Of a stretch of DNA of 64,000 nucleotides, positions 17,811 through 26,423 are shown piece after piece; within the stretch, counting starts at the first letter, position 1, and the number at the start of each line of letters is the position of its first letter. This DNA is from Prosthecobacter debontii (GTDB taxonomy: Bacteria; Verrucomicrobiota; Verrucomicrobiia; Verrucomicrobiales; Verrucomicrobiaceae), in NCBI RefSeq assembly GCF_900167535.1, contig NZ_FUYE01000005.1:186001-250000 (forward strand). The letters run 5' to 3'. Below the pieces are notes generated by a model, which had not been told where the DNA came from, did no database searches, and saw nothing but the letters and a program-made list of their open reading frames with translations. The translations under genes and the position numbers were made by a program.

Positions 17811-18683
17811 CTACCAGCGCATACGGGCTCCGGCACGGATGGTCCGGGTTTCGTCGCCCAGGTCCATACCCAGGTTCATATCCACTTGCGGGAAGACGCG
17901 GAAGTAGGCTCCGAAATCGACGACCTTGCTGTCGTAATCGTCCGCACTGCTGACCGTGACACCAGCTTGCAGCTCAAGCCAATCGACCAGTTGATAACGC
18001 AGGCTCGGACGGACGTAAATGCCCGCATCCGAGTAGCTGATATTGCTGCCTGAAGAACTCAGGTTCGCATAGACGAGACCGATCTCACCCACGAAGTGAA
18101 GCTTGGGAGTGACCGCCATGTAAGCCCCACCACCGACGGTGATGACTGCCAGATCGTAGTCAGCTTCAGTCGCCCCACGGACATTTTTCTTACCCGTGCC
18201 GCTGCTCCAGTTGATGGTCCCCTTGAGGAAGAAAATAGTCGGCAAATCGATGGACAGAGTGACGCCTAAACCATGACTGCCATCCAGTTCCCCCCCTTGA
18301 GGATCGACATAACGATAACCTGCTTCCAAATAGCGATAGTGCAGCATATTGCTGCCCGCCATGCTTTGCTGGATGCCACCCCAAGAGTTTTGGGTGGAGG
18401 GCTGCTGGAAGTTGTAGGTTCCTGGTGGCGGAGGTGCCGAGGGGTCCATCATGGTCGGCCCCGCGTAAGGCGAGCCCATTTGAGGAGCTGGCAGAGAGGG
18501 AGACATGGCGGTGTAACCGCCCGTGTTTCCATAACTAGGACTTCCATAGAGCCCTGCGCCCGCAGGGGGGGCACCATAACTCCCTGTGGCACCTGGGTAA
18601 GAAGGGGCACCGGGATACTGCGCGCGGGCATTCGTGGCTAGGCACACGAGGGCCAGAAGAAAGGGAGCGAGAGCAGATTTCAT
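17811..18683 (-). CDS. Putative outer-membrane beta-barrel protein
   Basis: A 290-residue exported protein. A signal peptide (APFLLALVCLATNARA) is followed by about 90 residues rich in Pro, Gly, Tyr and Ser (YPGAPSYPGATGSYGAPPAG), then a region of alternating polar and hydrophobic residues with Gly/Tyr turns (GAYMAVTPKLHFVGEIGLVY, LEAGYRYVDPQGGELDGSHG). It ends in RAGARMRW, with a C-terminal aromatic residue as in many barrels inserted by the BAM machinery. I infer a barrel of roughly 8 to 10 strands with a low-complexity periplasmic or surface extension. Function unknown. An inverted repeat sits about 20 bp upstream of its start. Confidence 0.75.
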   Translation of the reverse strand: MKSALAPFLLALVCLATNARAQYPGAPSYPGATGSYGAPPAGAGLYGSPSYGNTGGYTAMSPSLPAPQMGSPYAGPTMMDPSAPPPPGTYNFQQPSTQNSWGGIQQSMAGSNMLHYRYLEAGYRYVDPQGGELDGSHGLGVTLSIDLPTIFFLKGTINWSSGTGKKNVRGATEADYDLAVITVGGGAYMAVTPKLHFVGEIGLVYANLSSSGSNISYSDAGIYVRPSLRYQLVDWLELQAGVTVSSADDYDSKVVDFGAYFRVFPQVDMNLGMDLGDETRTIRAGARMRW

Positions 18684-18702
18684 GGGTTTATGAGAAATCT
18701 TT

Positions 18703-18727
18703 GATTATTCAGATATCTTAAATAATC
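18703..18727. promoter_or_regulatory. AT-rich inverted repeat upstream of the barrel gene
   Basis: GATTATT (18703-18709) and AATAATC (18721-18727) form perfect 7-base arms around a core containing the palindrome AGATATCT (18711-18718). It starts 20 bp upstream of the leftward start codon at 18683, so it could be an operator or a hairpin in the 5' leader. Confidence 0.35.
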
Positions 18728-18939
18728 TAAAATATTCCTGGCTGCACACTATTTTTTTCAATTTTCTTGATTTTTCAGTGATTGGAGTTGTTTACGCGTG
18801 GTGGCAGCTGTGCTCATCTGAGGAAACGAGAGGGGAAATCGATGAGCCATTCTCCTTCCCAAAAGAACTGTTCATTGGCACATCTTCATTGCGCTAACTC
18901 ACCTCTCGGTAATTATTAGCCTACCCACTTTTTTGACCT

Positions 18940-19944
18940 GTGAGCCCCACTCTGAACGAAGCCGACTCTCCCTTTGATCTCGCCCTGCGGCCGGCGGATT
19001 TTGAGGAGTTTCATGGTCAGACCAAGGTGAAGGAAAACCTCCTGGTGATGGTCGAGGCGGCAAAGATGCGTAATGAGCCGCTGGATCACACGCTGTTGTG
19101 CGGCCCGCCGGGCTTGGGGAAAACGACGCTGGCCAACCTGATCGCCAGTGCGGTGGGATCACGTCTGCACACAACGAGCGGACCCCAGATCGAGCGTGCC
19201 GGAGATCTGGCGGGTATCCTGACCAATCTTCAAGAGCGCGATATCCTCTTCATTGATGAGATTCATCGCCTGCATCCCAGCATCGAGGAATATCTCTATC
19301 CAGCCATTGAGGACTTCCGCCTGGACATCATCATTGATCAAGGGCCCAAGGCCCGAACCATACGCATTGATTTGCCGCCTTTCACACTGGTCGGAGCCAC
19401 CACGCGCGCGGGCATGTTGACGGCTCCCATGCGCAGCCGTTTTGGCATTCCGAATCGCCTGGATTACTACAACACCGAAGAGCTACAGCACATCCTCCTG
19501 CGCAGTGCCCGGCTGATGAAGGTGGAGATGGAGCCTGCGGGGGCTCTGGAAGTGGCACGCCGATCCCGAGGCACTCCGCGTATCGCCAATCACCTGCTGC
19601 GCTGGGTGCGGGACTATGCCCAGGTGAAGTCTCAGGGAATCATCACGGAGGAGGTGGCCAGTCATGCACTCACCATGCGGGACATCGATGAAACGGGCCT
19701 GGACGAGATGGATAAGCGCTTCCTGGAGACGCTCATTCATAAGTTCGAGGGTGGCCCAGTGGGGCTCAACAGTGTGGCCGTGGCGGTCGGAGAAGATGCC
19801 TCCACGCTTGAGGATGTACACGAGCCTTATCTTGTCATGCAAGGGTATGTGAAGCGCACGCCTCGTGGCCGTGTGGCCATGGCTGCCGCCTATCGCAAGC
19901 TGGGTCTCGTGCCGCCTGTCAGTGGTCAAGCTGAGCTGTTTTAA
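18940..19944 (+). CDS. ruvB: Holliday junction branch migration helicase RuvB
   Basis: A 334-residue AAA+ motor that, with RuvA, drives branch migration of Holliday junctions. Visible features: Walker A GPPGLGKT at residues 55-62, Walker [12 protein letters not shown], the sensor-1 region [20 protein letters not shown] with its arginine finger, and the C-terminal winged helix ending in [20 protein letters not shown]. Length matches the family. The start is a GTG; no ATG gives a better N-terminus. ruvA and ruvC are not nearby. Confidence 0.98.
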   Translation: MSPTLNEADSPFDLALRPADFEEFHGQTKVKENLLVMVEAAKMRNEPLDHTLLCGPPGLGKTTLANLIASAVGSRLHTTSGPQIERAGDLAGILTNLQERDILFIDEIHRLHPSIEEYLYPAIEDFRLDIIIDQGPKARTIRIDLPPFTLVGATTRAGMLTAPMRSRFGIPNRLDYYNTEELQHILLRSARLMKVEMEPAGALEVARRSRGTPRIANHLLRWVRDYAQVKSQGIITEEVASHALTMRDIDETGLDEMDKRFLETLIHKFEGGPVGLNSVAVAVGEDASTLEDVHEPYLVMQGYVKRTPRGRVAMAAAYRKLGLVPPVSGQAELF

Positions 19945-20045
19945 CTTGGGACTCCACTGTTCTTTAGGGCTGCCTGTCGGGAATGGAGATAAATCCATAG
20001 TTATCCTAAGCTCTGGCATTTCTCGTGCTTTGACCGGGCGCACCT

Positions 20046-21866
20046 ATGCTCTCTCCCATCCAAGAGTATCTCAAGACCCTGCATTCCCGCTACGCCTCAG
20101 TCATGGACGGGCATGTGGCCGATTATATCCCGGAACTGTCCAAAGCCGATCCTCGACATTTTGGCATCTGCATCGCCACACGAGACGGCCATGTGTATGA
20201 AGTCGGAGATACGCGACAGAGTTTCACCATTCAATCGGTCTCCAAAGCTCTGGCCTATGGATTGGCGCTTGAGGATCGTGGTGAAGAGCACGTCTTGGCT
20301 CGGATCGGGGTGGAGCCCTCGGGGGAAGCCTTCAATGCGATCAGTCTCAAGGAAGGCACCGGGGCGCCTTTCAATCCGATGATCAATGCCGGAGCCATTG
20401 CCACCTGCGGTCAGGTCTTACCGACGGATGAGCAGTCTCGGATTGAGCGTATTTTGGCCTACCTGAGCGGCTTTGCGGGCAGGCAGTTGGACATTGATGA
20501 AGCGATTTATCAGAGTGAAAGCGACACCGGTCACCGCAATCGAGCTATCGGTTGGCTGCTGCGAAATTTCGAGATCATTGATGAAGATCCGCATGAAACC
20601 TTGGAAACCTATTTCCAGCAATGCTCCATCCGAGTGACCTGCCGAGATCTCGCCATCATGGGGGCAACCTTGGCGAATCAAGGGGTGAATCCGCTGACGC
20701 AAAAACGCGCCATCGCGGCTGAGTATGTGGATAACGTGTTAGGCGTTATGGCCACCTGCGGCATGTATGATTGGTCGGGTGAGTGGGTTTATCGGGTGGG
20801 TTTGCCTGCCAAGAGTGGCGTAGGTGGCGGCATCCTGGCGGTGCTGCCGGGGCAGTTGGGCATTGGGGTTTTCTCGCCACCTTTGGATAGCCAAGGCAAC
20901 AGCCTGCGCGGCATCCGCGTCTGCATGGACCTGTCTCACGAGCTGGCTCTGCACATGCTGAATCCTGCGGCCACACCGCGCACAGCCGTGCGCGTGGCGT
21001 ATCATGGTGGCGAAGTCACGGCGAAGCGCCGCCTGCCCCCGTCCGCCCGGGAGACGCTGCGCCGTCATGGTTCACGCATCCAGGTCCTGGCGCTTCAGGG
21101 AGGTCTCATCTTCACCACGCTGGAACCCGTGATCCGGAAGGCCATTCAGTTGGCGGATGCGGGCTGTTTGCACCTCATCCTGGATATGCATGCGGTGGTG
21201 ATGGCGGATGCGGTGAGTCTTCGCCTCCTCTCAGAGCTGCGTTCCAAACTGATTCAGACCGGGGTGCGCTTGGTCTTGTGTCAAACCGGACGCTGGAAAG
21301 CCAGCCTAACCGAGGCTGGTATCGCAGCCAGTGCGATCTATGACACCGAGGACGCGGCTCTTGAGGCCTGTGAAGATGCTTTGTTGCTGGAGGTTACGGG
21401 AGCCACCTGGCGATCCTTGGGCCCAATGGCTCTGGATCAATGCGTGCTCTTCCAGCATTGTAACGCTGAAGACTTGGCGATGATCCGGCAGGAACTCGCT
21501 CCGCGCGTCTATGAGCCCGGCCAAACCATGATTTCTGCGGGTGAACCTGCGACCGAGATGATGGTGATCTTATCGGGTAATGCCGAAGTCCAGATCCGCG
21601 ATGAGGCGCAGAACCGGAAGCGTGTGGATGTGCTCACCTCGGGCATGACCGTGGGTGAGATGGCGTTTCTTGACGGCTCACCACGCTCGGCGGATGTGAT
21701 CGCTCAAGATCAGGTGCGCTGTTTGGTGGTGCCCCGTCAGTGGTTTGTGGATCTCACGGAGAGGAATCCCGTCCTGAAGATCACTCTGCTGCAAGAGATG
21801 ACCCGTGAAATCGCCGCGCGTCTGCGTCAGGCGAACATCGAGAACGGTGCTCGTCAGCGGGGGTGA
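20046..21866 (+). CDS. glsA: Glutaminase A fused to STAS and cyclic-nucleotide-binding domains
   Basis: A 606-residue three-domain protein. Residues 1 to about 310 are a serine-dependent glutaminase (L-glutamine to L-glutamate plus ammonia) with the S-x-x-K catalytic motif at S64-K67 (IQSVSKALAYG) and the FNPMINAGAIAT block. About 343-440 is a STAS domain; at the usual D-S phospho-site the sequence reads MADAVSLRLL, with Ala after Asp, so regulation by Ser phosphorylation looks lost. About 465-595 is a CAP_ED domain with the phosphate-binding cassette GEMAFLDGSPRSADVIA, including the expected Glu and Arg, so cyclic nucleotide binding is plausible. The fusion suggests an enzyme controlled by a cyclic nucleotide. 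It follows ruvB by about 100 bp with no visible functional tie. Confidence 0.93.
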   Translation: MLSPIQEYLKTLHSRYASVMDGHVADYIPELSKADPRHFGICIATRDGHVYEVGDTRQSFTIQSVSKALAYGLALEDRGEEHVLARIGVEPSGEAFNAISLKEGTGAPFNPMINAGAIATCGQVLPTDEQSRIERILAYLSGFAGRQLDIDEAIYQSESDTGHRNRAIGWLLRNFEIIDEDPHETLETYFQQCSIRVTCRDLAIMGATLANQGVNPLTQKRAIAAEYVDNVLGVMATCGMYDWSGEWVYRVGLPAKSGVGGGILAVLPGQLGIGVFSPPLDSQGNSLRGIRVCMDLSHELALHMLNPAATPRTAVRVAYHGGEVTAKRRLPPSARETLRRHGSRIQVLALQGGLIFTTLEPVIRKAIQLADAGCLHLILDMHAVVMADAVSLRLLSELRSKLIQTGVRLVLCQTGRWKASLTEAGIAASAIYDTEDAALEACEDALLLEVTGATWRSLGPMALDQCVLFQHCNAEDLAMIRQELAPRVYEPGQTMISAGEPATEMMVILSGNAEVQIRDEAQNRKRVDVLTSGMTVGEMAFLDGSPRSADVIAQDQVRCLVVPRQWFVDLTERNPVLKITLLQEMTREIAARLRQANIENGARQRG

Positions 21867-21963
21867 ACGACTACCCATGCTTTTTATTGAGATGCCGGAA
21901 CGACTTGCACTGCGAGCATCTTATTCAATTTGCCAACATAACAACGCCACCTAATCTGGAGGC

Positions 21964-22851
21964 GTGCCCTCACACATCGTCGCATTTCTCAACTTCAAAG
22001 GTGGCGTCGGCAAAACCACCAACACGGTTAACATCGCTGCCATCATGGCGATGCACAAACAACTCGCCGGAAGGCGGGTGCTAGTGATCGACCTTGATCC
22101 ACAGAGCAACACCACTCTTTGGCTGATCAATCGAGAGGGCTATCGAAAAGCTTTCGAAAACGACCTCACGATCCACAAGCTCTTCACCAGTTTTGAAAAA
22201 GGAGGTAAACCCGACCTCTCATCCTTGATCCAAACCGGTGTCTTAGAAAACCTCACGACAGGGGGGCGCCTCGATCTTGTTCCGGGGTCTTTCCAGATGC
22301 TGGAATTGGAGGAAAGGCCCTCTCTGGGACACCACATCAAGCAGGCTGATGGCGTCTTAGCGGCGGCGCTCAGACCTCTCCGAGAGGACTATGATTATAT
22401 TCTGATCGATTGCCCGCCAGCTTGGTCTCTCTTTACCCGCAATGCGCTTCGTGCAGCGGATTTTATCCTGGTGCCTTACACGCCTGATTACCTCGCTCTG
22501 GAAGGTATCAAATGGATTAACCAACTTTTACGCAAATACACCCATGATTCGGCCCCGAATCGCGTGGCCAAGCTCGGCGGCGTGATTGTGAACCGATATC
22601 GAAACTTCCAGCCTGTGCAGGCAGCCTTGCTGGAAATGCGTGAAGTCTTGGACGTTTACAGCCAGCTGCAGAACCTCGATATCCAAGTCTTCGAACCGAT
22701 GATCCGGGAGGCTTCTGCGGTGACGGATTCCAATAATGTTCAGCAAGCCCTTGTCACCGAGCGGCCTTATGATCCAGTGACCAAAGATCTTGTCGCCCTC
22801 ACCCAAAATTTGATCACCTTTTTCCAACGCTTTCCCAAGCCTGACGCATGA
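21964..22851 (+). CDS. ParA/Soj-type partitioning ATPase
   Basis: A 295-residue deviant-Walker ATPase. The P-loop NFKGGVGKTTNT carries the signature lysine K12 and catalytic-site lysine K17, followed by VLVIDLDPQSNTT (Walker A') and DYILIDCPPAW (Walker B). Such ATPases position DNA or protein cargo using a nucleoid-bound gradient. The GTG at 21964 gives the expected very short N-terminus, without the helix-turn-helix extension of plasmid P1-type ParA. No parB or parS-like repeats are nearby; instead a 223-residue helical protein gene overlaps the stop codon by 4 bp, suggesting a dedicated cargo or adaptor partner. Confidence 0.92.
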   Translation: MPSHIVAFLNFKGGVGKTTNTVNIAAIMAMHKQLAGRRVLVIDLDPQSNTTLWLINREGYRKAFENDLTIHKLFTSFEKGGKPDLSSLIQTGVLENLTTGGRLDLVPGSFQMLELEERPSLGHHIKQADGVLAAALRPLREDYDYILIDCPPAWSLFTRNALRAADFILVPYTPDYLALEGIKWINQLLRKYTHDSAPNRVAKLGGVIVNRYRNFQPVQAALLEMREVLDVYSQLQNLDIQVFEPMIREASAVTDSNNVQQALVTERPYDPVTKDLVALTQNLITFFQRFPKPDA

Positions 22852-23519
22852 GCACTTCTCCCCCCAAGAAAGCCGCAAAGTCTGCCGCCGCCCTTCCTGG
22901 TTTGAAAAAACTGCCTAGCCAACTCCGCGCCTTAGCGGATCAACTGGAGCGTCTGGGACCGGTGCTGAATCCTGCGGCAATCAAGACCGAATGGAGCAAG
23001 CTTACAAGCACAGTTGAACGCCTAAGTAAGCTTGAAGTCGACGACCTTCTAACCCCCTTGGACGATTATCTGGCGTGCCGTCAAAGCTGGCTGGAGGCTT
23101 GGTCGAAGGCTCCTGGTGCCATGGAAGCTTATTGCAAAAGCACCCTGGGGGCGAAGAGCAAAAGCCTAGCCGCAGAGCCCGGCGAAGACAGTGTCGAACA
23201 TCATCTTCGCCTGCTGGGTTCATGTTTGGGCAAAGCTGGACAAGACGGTGTCAAAGCGGCCATGGCTGCGTCGCAACGTCCAGTCGAAGCCAAACCTCAA
23301 ACTAACCTGATCCAGGATACGGATGCACGTGACCTTCTGCATCAGTTGGGGGGGCTGCCCGAAGATGAGTTCCTGGCTCTGGCTAAAAAGACAGACTTGT
23401 CGCTTTTGCAGCGTGCGGCTGGGCTTCTGGGTTTCAAGCTGACAGCCAAACTTTCTTCCGTCACTCTCAAAAAAGTGCATCGTGCCGCACTGCAGTTTCA
23501 TCGCAATACCAGGGTGTAG
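22848..23519 (+). CDS. Hypothetical helical protein, likely ParA partner
   Basis: A 223-residue protein that I do not recognise. It starts within the ATGA overlap with the ParA gene, so the two are translationally coupled. The N-terminus is Lys/Ala/Pro-rich (STSPPKKAAKSAAALPGLKK), the kind of basic tail that in known ParA partners stimulates ATPase activity; that role here is inference. The rest is predicted helical with heptad-like leucines (LPSQLRALADQLERLGPVLN) and ends in a basic segment (LKKVHRAALQFHRNTRV). No ParB DNA-binding or CTPase motif is visible. Confidence 0.8.
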   Translation: MSTSPPKKAAKSAAALPGLKKLPSQLRALADQLERLGPVLNPAAIKTEWSKLTSTVERLSKLEVDDLLTPLDDYLACRQSWLEAWSKAPGAMEAYCKSTLGAKSKSLAAEPGEDSVEHHLRLLGSCLGKAGQDGVKAAMAASQRPVEAKPQTNLIQDTDARDLLHQLGGLPEDEFLALAKKTDLSLLQRAAGLLGFKLTAKLSSVTLKKVHRAALQFHRNTRV

Positions 23520-23580
23520 GCGGAAGGGTCGCGTCGGCCACTCACGAGCCACCTCCTCGCCAAGGCACTCAATCAAAAGG

Positions 23581-23601
23581 CCCTCGGTTTTAAGTCGAGG
23601 G
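23581..23601 (-). terminator. Possible terminator for rsfS
   Basis: CCCTCG (23581-23586) pairs with CGAGGG (23596-23601) around a 9-base loop, and leftward reading continues into CCTTTTGATT. It lies 30 bp past the rsfS stop. The stem is short and the T-tract modest, so this is tentative. Confidence 0.5.
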
Positions 23602-23631
23602 TCTTGAGGAGTGAGATGAGCAACCAGAGAC

Positions 23632-24108
23632 TTACTTGCTCTTCTTGGCGGCTTTTTTAGCCGCTTTCTTGGCTGGGGCCTTTTTGGCTGTCTTTTTAGC
23701 GGCTGTTTTCTTGGCGGGCTTTTTCTTCGGCGCACGCGGTGTGGGATCTGCAATAGGAGCGGTGTCGTTCCAGTCCAGTTTCGGCGCATCACCCCACAGC
23801 TCTTCGAGGGCGTAGTATTCACGCTTCTCAGGAGAGAGAATGTGCACCAGCACGTTGGGGAAGTTGACGATCAGCCACTGGCTTTCGTAAGTGCCATCGC
23901 TGAAGAGGGGTTTTTCACCATGTTCTTCGCGCAGTTGCTCGACGATCTCATCGCGAACGGCGCGCAATTGAGGGTTTGATGACGCGGTGGCGATGACGAA
24001 AAAGTCCGTTACCGGCGAAAGGCCGCGCAGATCTAGGAGCATGATATTCTCCGCCTTCTTATCATCTGCATATTTGGCGCACAGGCGTGCGATCTCGATG
24101 GATTCCAT
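23632..24108 (-). CDS. rsfS: Ribosome silencing factor RsfS with Lys/Ala-rich tail
   Basis: A 158-residue protein. Residues 1 to about 115 are the RsfS (Iojap) domain, which binds ribosomal protein L14 and blocks subunit joining under slow growth: IMLLDLRGLSPVTDFFVIAT, the ATASSNPQLRAV segment and WLIVNFPNVLVHILSPEKRE are typical. The last 32 residues or so are almost only Lys, Ala, Pro and Thr (KKTAKKAPAKKAAKKAAKKS), like the C-terminal tail of histone H1 and absent from the usual RsfS of 105 to 130 residues. The gene stands alone, without the nadD or proA neighbours common elsewhere. Confidence 0.93.
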   Translation of the reverse strand: MESIEIARLCAKYADDKKAENIMLLDLRGLSPVTDFFVIATASSNPQLRAVRDEIVEQLREEHGEKPLFSDGTYESQWLIVNFPNVLVHILSPEKREYYALEELWGDAPKLDWNDTAPIADPTPRAPKKKPAKKTAAKKTAKKAPAKKAAKKAAKKSK

Positions 24109-24242
24109 GGTTGTATTCTTAGCAACCTACTCTGAACGCCACTTTTAGCTGGAAAGCAAGCACTCAAGCACAGGCTTTGGTTTCTGGAGATATTACGAGT
24201 TTCTTCTTGCGCAAAAACCTTATTCTAAGTCTTTTCACTGAT

Positions 24243-26351
24243 ATGCTGGTATTCCCCCCGTCCAAAAAAGCTTGGCTCGTTCGTTGGAGCTTTTGGTGCT
24301 CATTGCTGTGGCTAACGAACACGGTTTGGGCTGCTGGGGAGGTAGATCCGAACTTTAATCCCGACGCTAATAACAACGTCTATGCCTTCTCGATCCAGCC
24401 TGATGATAGAATCGTGATCGGAGGCAACTTTACCTCGGTGGGAGGACAGTCACTTTCCAGACTTACGCGCTTGCTGTCGAATGGTCTTTTAGATCCAAGC
24501 TTTCCGGGCTCGGTCAGTAGTGTCGTGTATGGATTGAATCAACAGGCTGATCGTAAGCTCCTTTTGTCAGGCTATTTTAATACCGTCAACGGACAAGCTC
24601 GTGGTAGTGGAGCTCTGCTGAGCCAAGACGGCGTGTTGGGAAGCGGGTTTAATTTCCAAAGCAATCAAAGTGTTGAGGTCGCGGTGCCTCAGGCGGACGG
24701 AGGAATCATCGTTGGAGGCTTTTTTACCCAGCTTATGGGAGCTACACGCAACTACATCGCACGGGTCAATGCAGGAGGTGAACTGGACACTGTATTCAAC
24801 CCAGATGCCAACGATGTCGTTCGCACGGTAGCAGTGACTCCCGAGGGGAAAATCATCATAGCAGGATCGTTCACAACGATTGGCGGGACGAGCAAAACTC
24901 GCATCGCGCGATTGAATGCCGATGGTTCGCTTGATGACTCATTTCTGGGCACAGCCAATGGTTCGGCCTACGCCTTGCTTTTGCAGCCCGACGGCAAAAT
25001 TCTTCTGGGAGGAAACTTCACCTCTGTTGGGGGAGTGACAAGGCAGCAACTGGCACGACTCAATACAGACGGCAGTCTAGACACCTCTTTTCCGAACCCA
25101 GCACTGAATGGACTCATCAATTCCATGGTGTTACAGGCCAATGGAAAGATAATCATCGGTGGACAATTCACAAGTGTTCAGGGCTCGCCTCGCAATCGGT
25201 TGGCTCGATTAAATTCGGACGGTTCGCTAGACTCATCGTTCGACCCGAATGTGAACAGCAATGTCCATTCTTTGATGTTGCAGAAAGATGGCCGTCTATT
25301 GGTCGGAGGTGTTTTCTCTATGGTCGGAAGTGAGCCTAGAAACTCAATTGCCCGGCTAACTAATGATGCGGCTGATGATCAGCTTGCGGTCATTAGTGGG
25401 AATGAGATTCAATGGCTCCGCGGAGGATCGTCACCTGAAGTCAACTGGACTGAGTTTGAGGTATCGATGGATGGCGGCACCCAGTGGGTGCTTCTGGGTA
25501 AAGGAGAGCGCATCAGTGGCGGATGGCAGATGACGAATCTCAATTTGCCGGATGGCGGATATATTCGAGCACGTGGGATTGTTACGGGCGGGCGATTTTC
25601 CGGCAGTTCTTGGTGGGTGGAATCTCTCAAAGGATATCATCGGACCATGGTGGTCGAACAGCCAGCCGGGCAGGCTCTCGAAAACATCACGTCGAGCGTG
25701 AACTTCGGTCCGGTCGCTCCAGACTCGTCAGCCACCAGAGAGTTTACGCTGAAAAATACGGGTGCAGTGGCCTTGGAGGGCTTGAGTTTCTCGTTGGTCG
25801 GCCTGCCTTCTTCAGGTTTTTCTATCAAAGGAACTCCGGCGACGACTCTGCAAGCAGGTGAAAATATGCAAGTGGCTGTAATCTTGACGGGTTCAGAGGT
25901 TGGAGACCAAGTCGGTTCCCTTCGTATAGTGAGCAATGCTTCACAAGATGCCTTTGATATCCATCTGACCGGGCAAGTCTTATCATTCGATACCGACAGC
26001 GATGGTGATGGACTTAACGACGCCTCTGAGCTGCAAATGGCAGCGCTCGGCTTCGATTGGCAGATCTCTCAGGGAGAGTTGGTCGCTACTTTGTTTGATC
26101 ATGCTAGCAAAGCAGGGCTCTATACCGCAGATCAGGTGCAAACTTTAAACATCGGCGCGCGCTTGGTTCAGCGAAATGCCGCGACCCAGAGTTTTTCATT
26201 TTCGATTGGCCTGAAAAAATCAACGGATCTAGTGTCCTATGAAGATGTGTTTCTAACAGCTCCAATGGCCACTTTTACCGCTGAGGGTAAGCTGGAGTTT
26301 CAGTTGGATGCGCCAGAGAAGACTCAATTCTTCAGGTTAGAGGCACATTAG
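24243..26351 (+). CDS. Secreted delta-60 repeat protein
   Basis: A protein of about 702 residues with a signal sequence (WSFWCSLLWLTNTVWAAGE) and seven tandem delta-60 repeats in its first half. Each contains a version of QPDGKILLGGNFTSVGG followed by ARLNTDGSLDTSF, predicted to fold as a beta-propeller. After a linker comes an immunoglobulin-like choice-of-anchor-D domain (SVNFGPVAPDSSATREFTLK) and a DTDSDGDGLND calcium-binding-like motif before the C-terminal part. It is likely an extracellular or cell-surface protein; the ligand is unknown. Start choice between 24177 and ATG 24243 is uncertain; the latter gives a better signal peptide. Confidence 0.85.
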   Translation: MLVFPPSKKAWLVRWSFWCSLLWLTNTVWAAGEVDPNFNPDANNNVYAFSIQPDDRIVIGGNFTSVGGQSLSRLTRLLSNGLLDPSFPGSVSSVVYGLNQQADRKLLLSGYFNTVNGQARGSGALLSQDGVLGSGFNFQSNQSVEVAVPQADGGIIVGGFFTQLMGATRNYIARVNAGGELDTVFNPDANDVVRTVAVTPEGKIIIAGSFTTIGGTSKTRIARLNADGSLDDSFLGTANGSAYALLLQPDGKILLGGNFTSVGGVTRQQLARLNTDGSLDTSFPNPALNGLINSMVLQANGKIIIGGQFTSVQGSPRNRLARLNSDGSLDSSFDPNVNSNVHSLMLQKDGRLLVGGVFSMVGSEPRNSIARLTNDAADDQLAVISGNEIQWLRGGSSPEVNWTEFEVSMDGGTQWVLLGKGERISGGWQMTNLNLPDGGYIRARGIVTGGRFSGSSWWVESLKGYHRTMVVEQPAGQALENITSSVNFGPVAPDSSATREFTLKNTGAVALEGLSFSLVGLPSSGFSIKGTPATTLQAGENMQVAVILTGSEVGDQVGSLRIVSNASQDAFDIHLTGQVLSFDTDSDGDGLNDASELQMAALGFDWQISQGELVATLFDHASKAGLYTADQVQTLNIGARLVQRNAATQSFSFSIGLKKSTDLVSYEDVFLTAPMATFTAEGKLEFQLDAPEKTQFFRLEAH

Positions 26352-26423
26352 CATCACACTTGTCCAGGATCGGGTCTTGACGACTTGCTGAAGTGTCTTT
26401 ACCTCGACCTCCTCCAACCGCTC

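Noticed and set aside
24340..25380. Regular repeats at about 130-150 bp that might suggest a repeat array
   Set aside because: They are protein-level delta-60 repeats in an open frame, with diverged bases and no spacer structure, so not CRISPR or DNA satellite.
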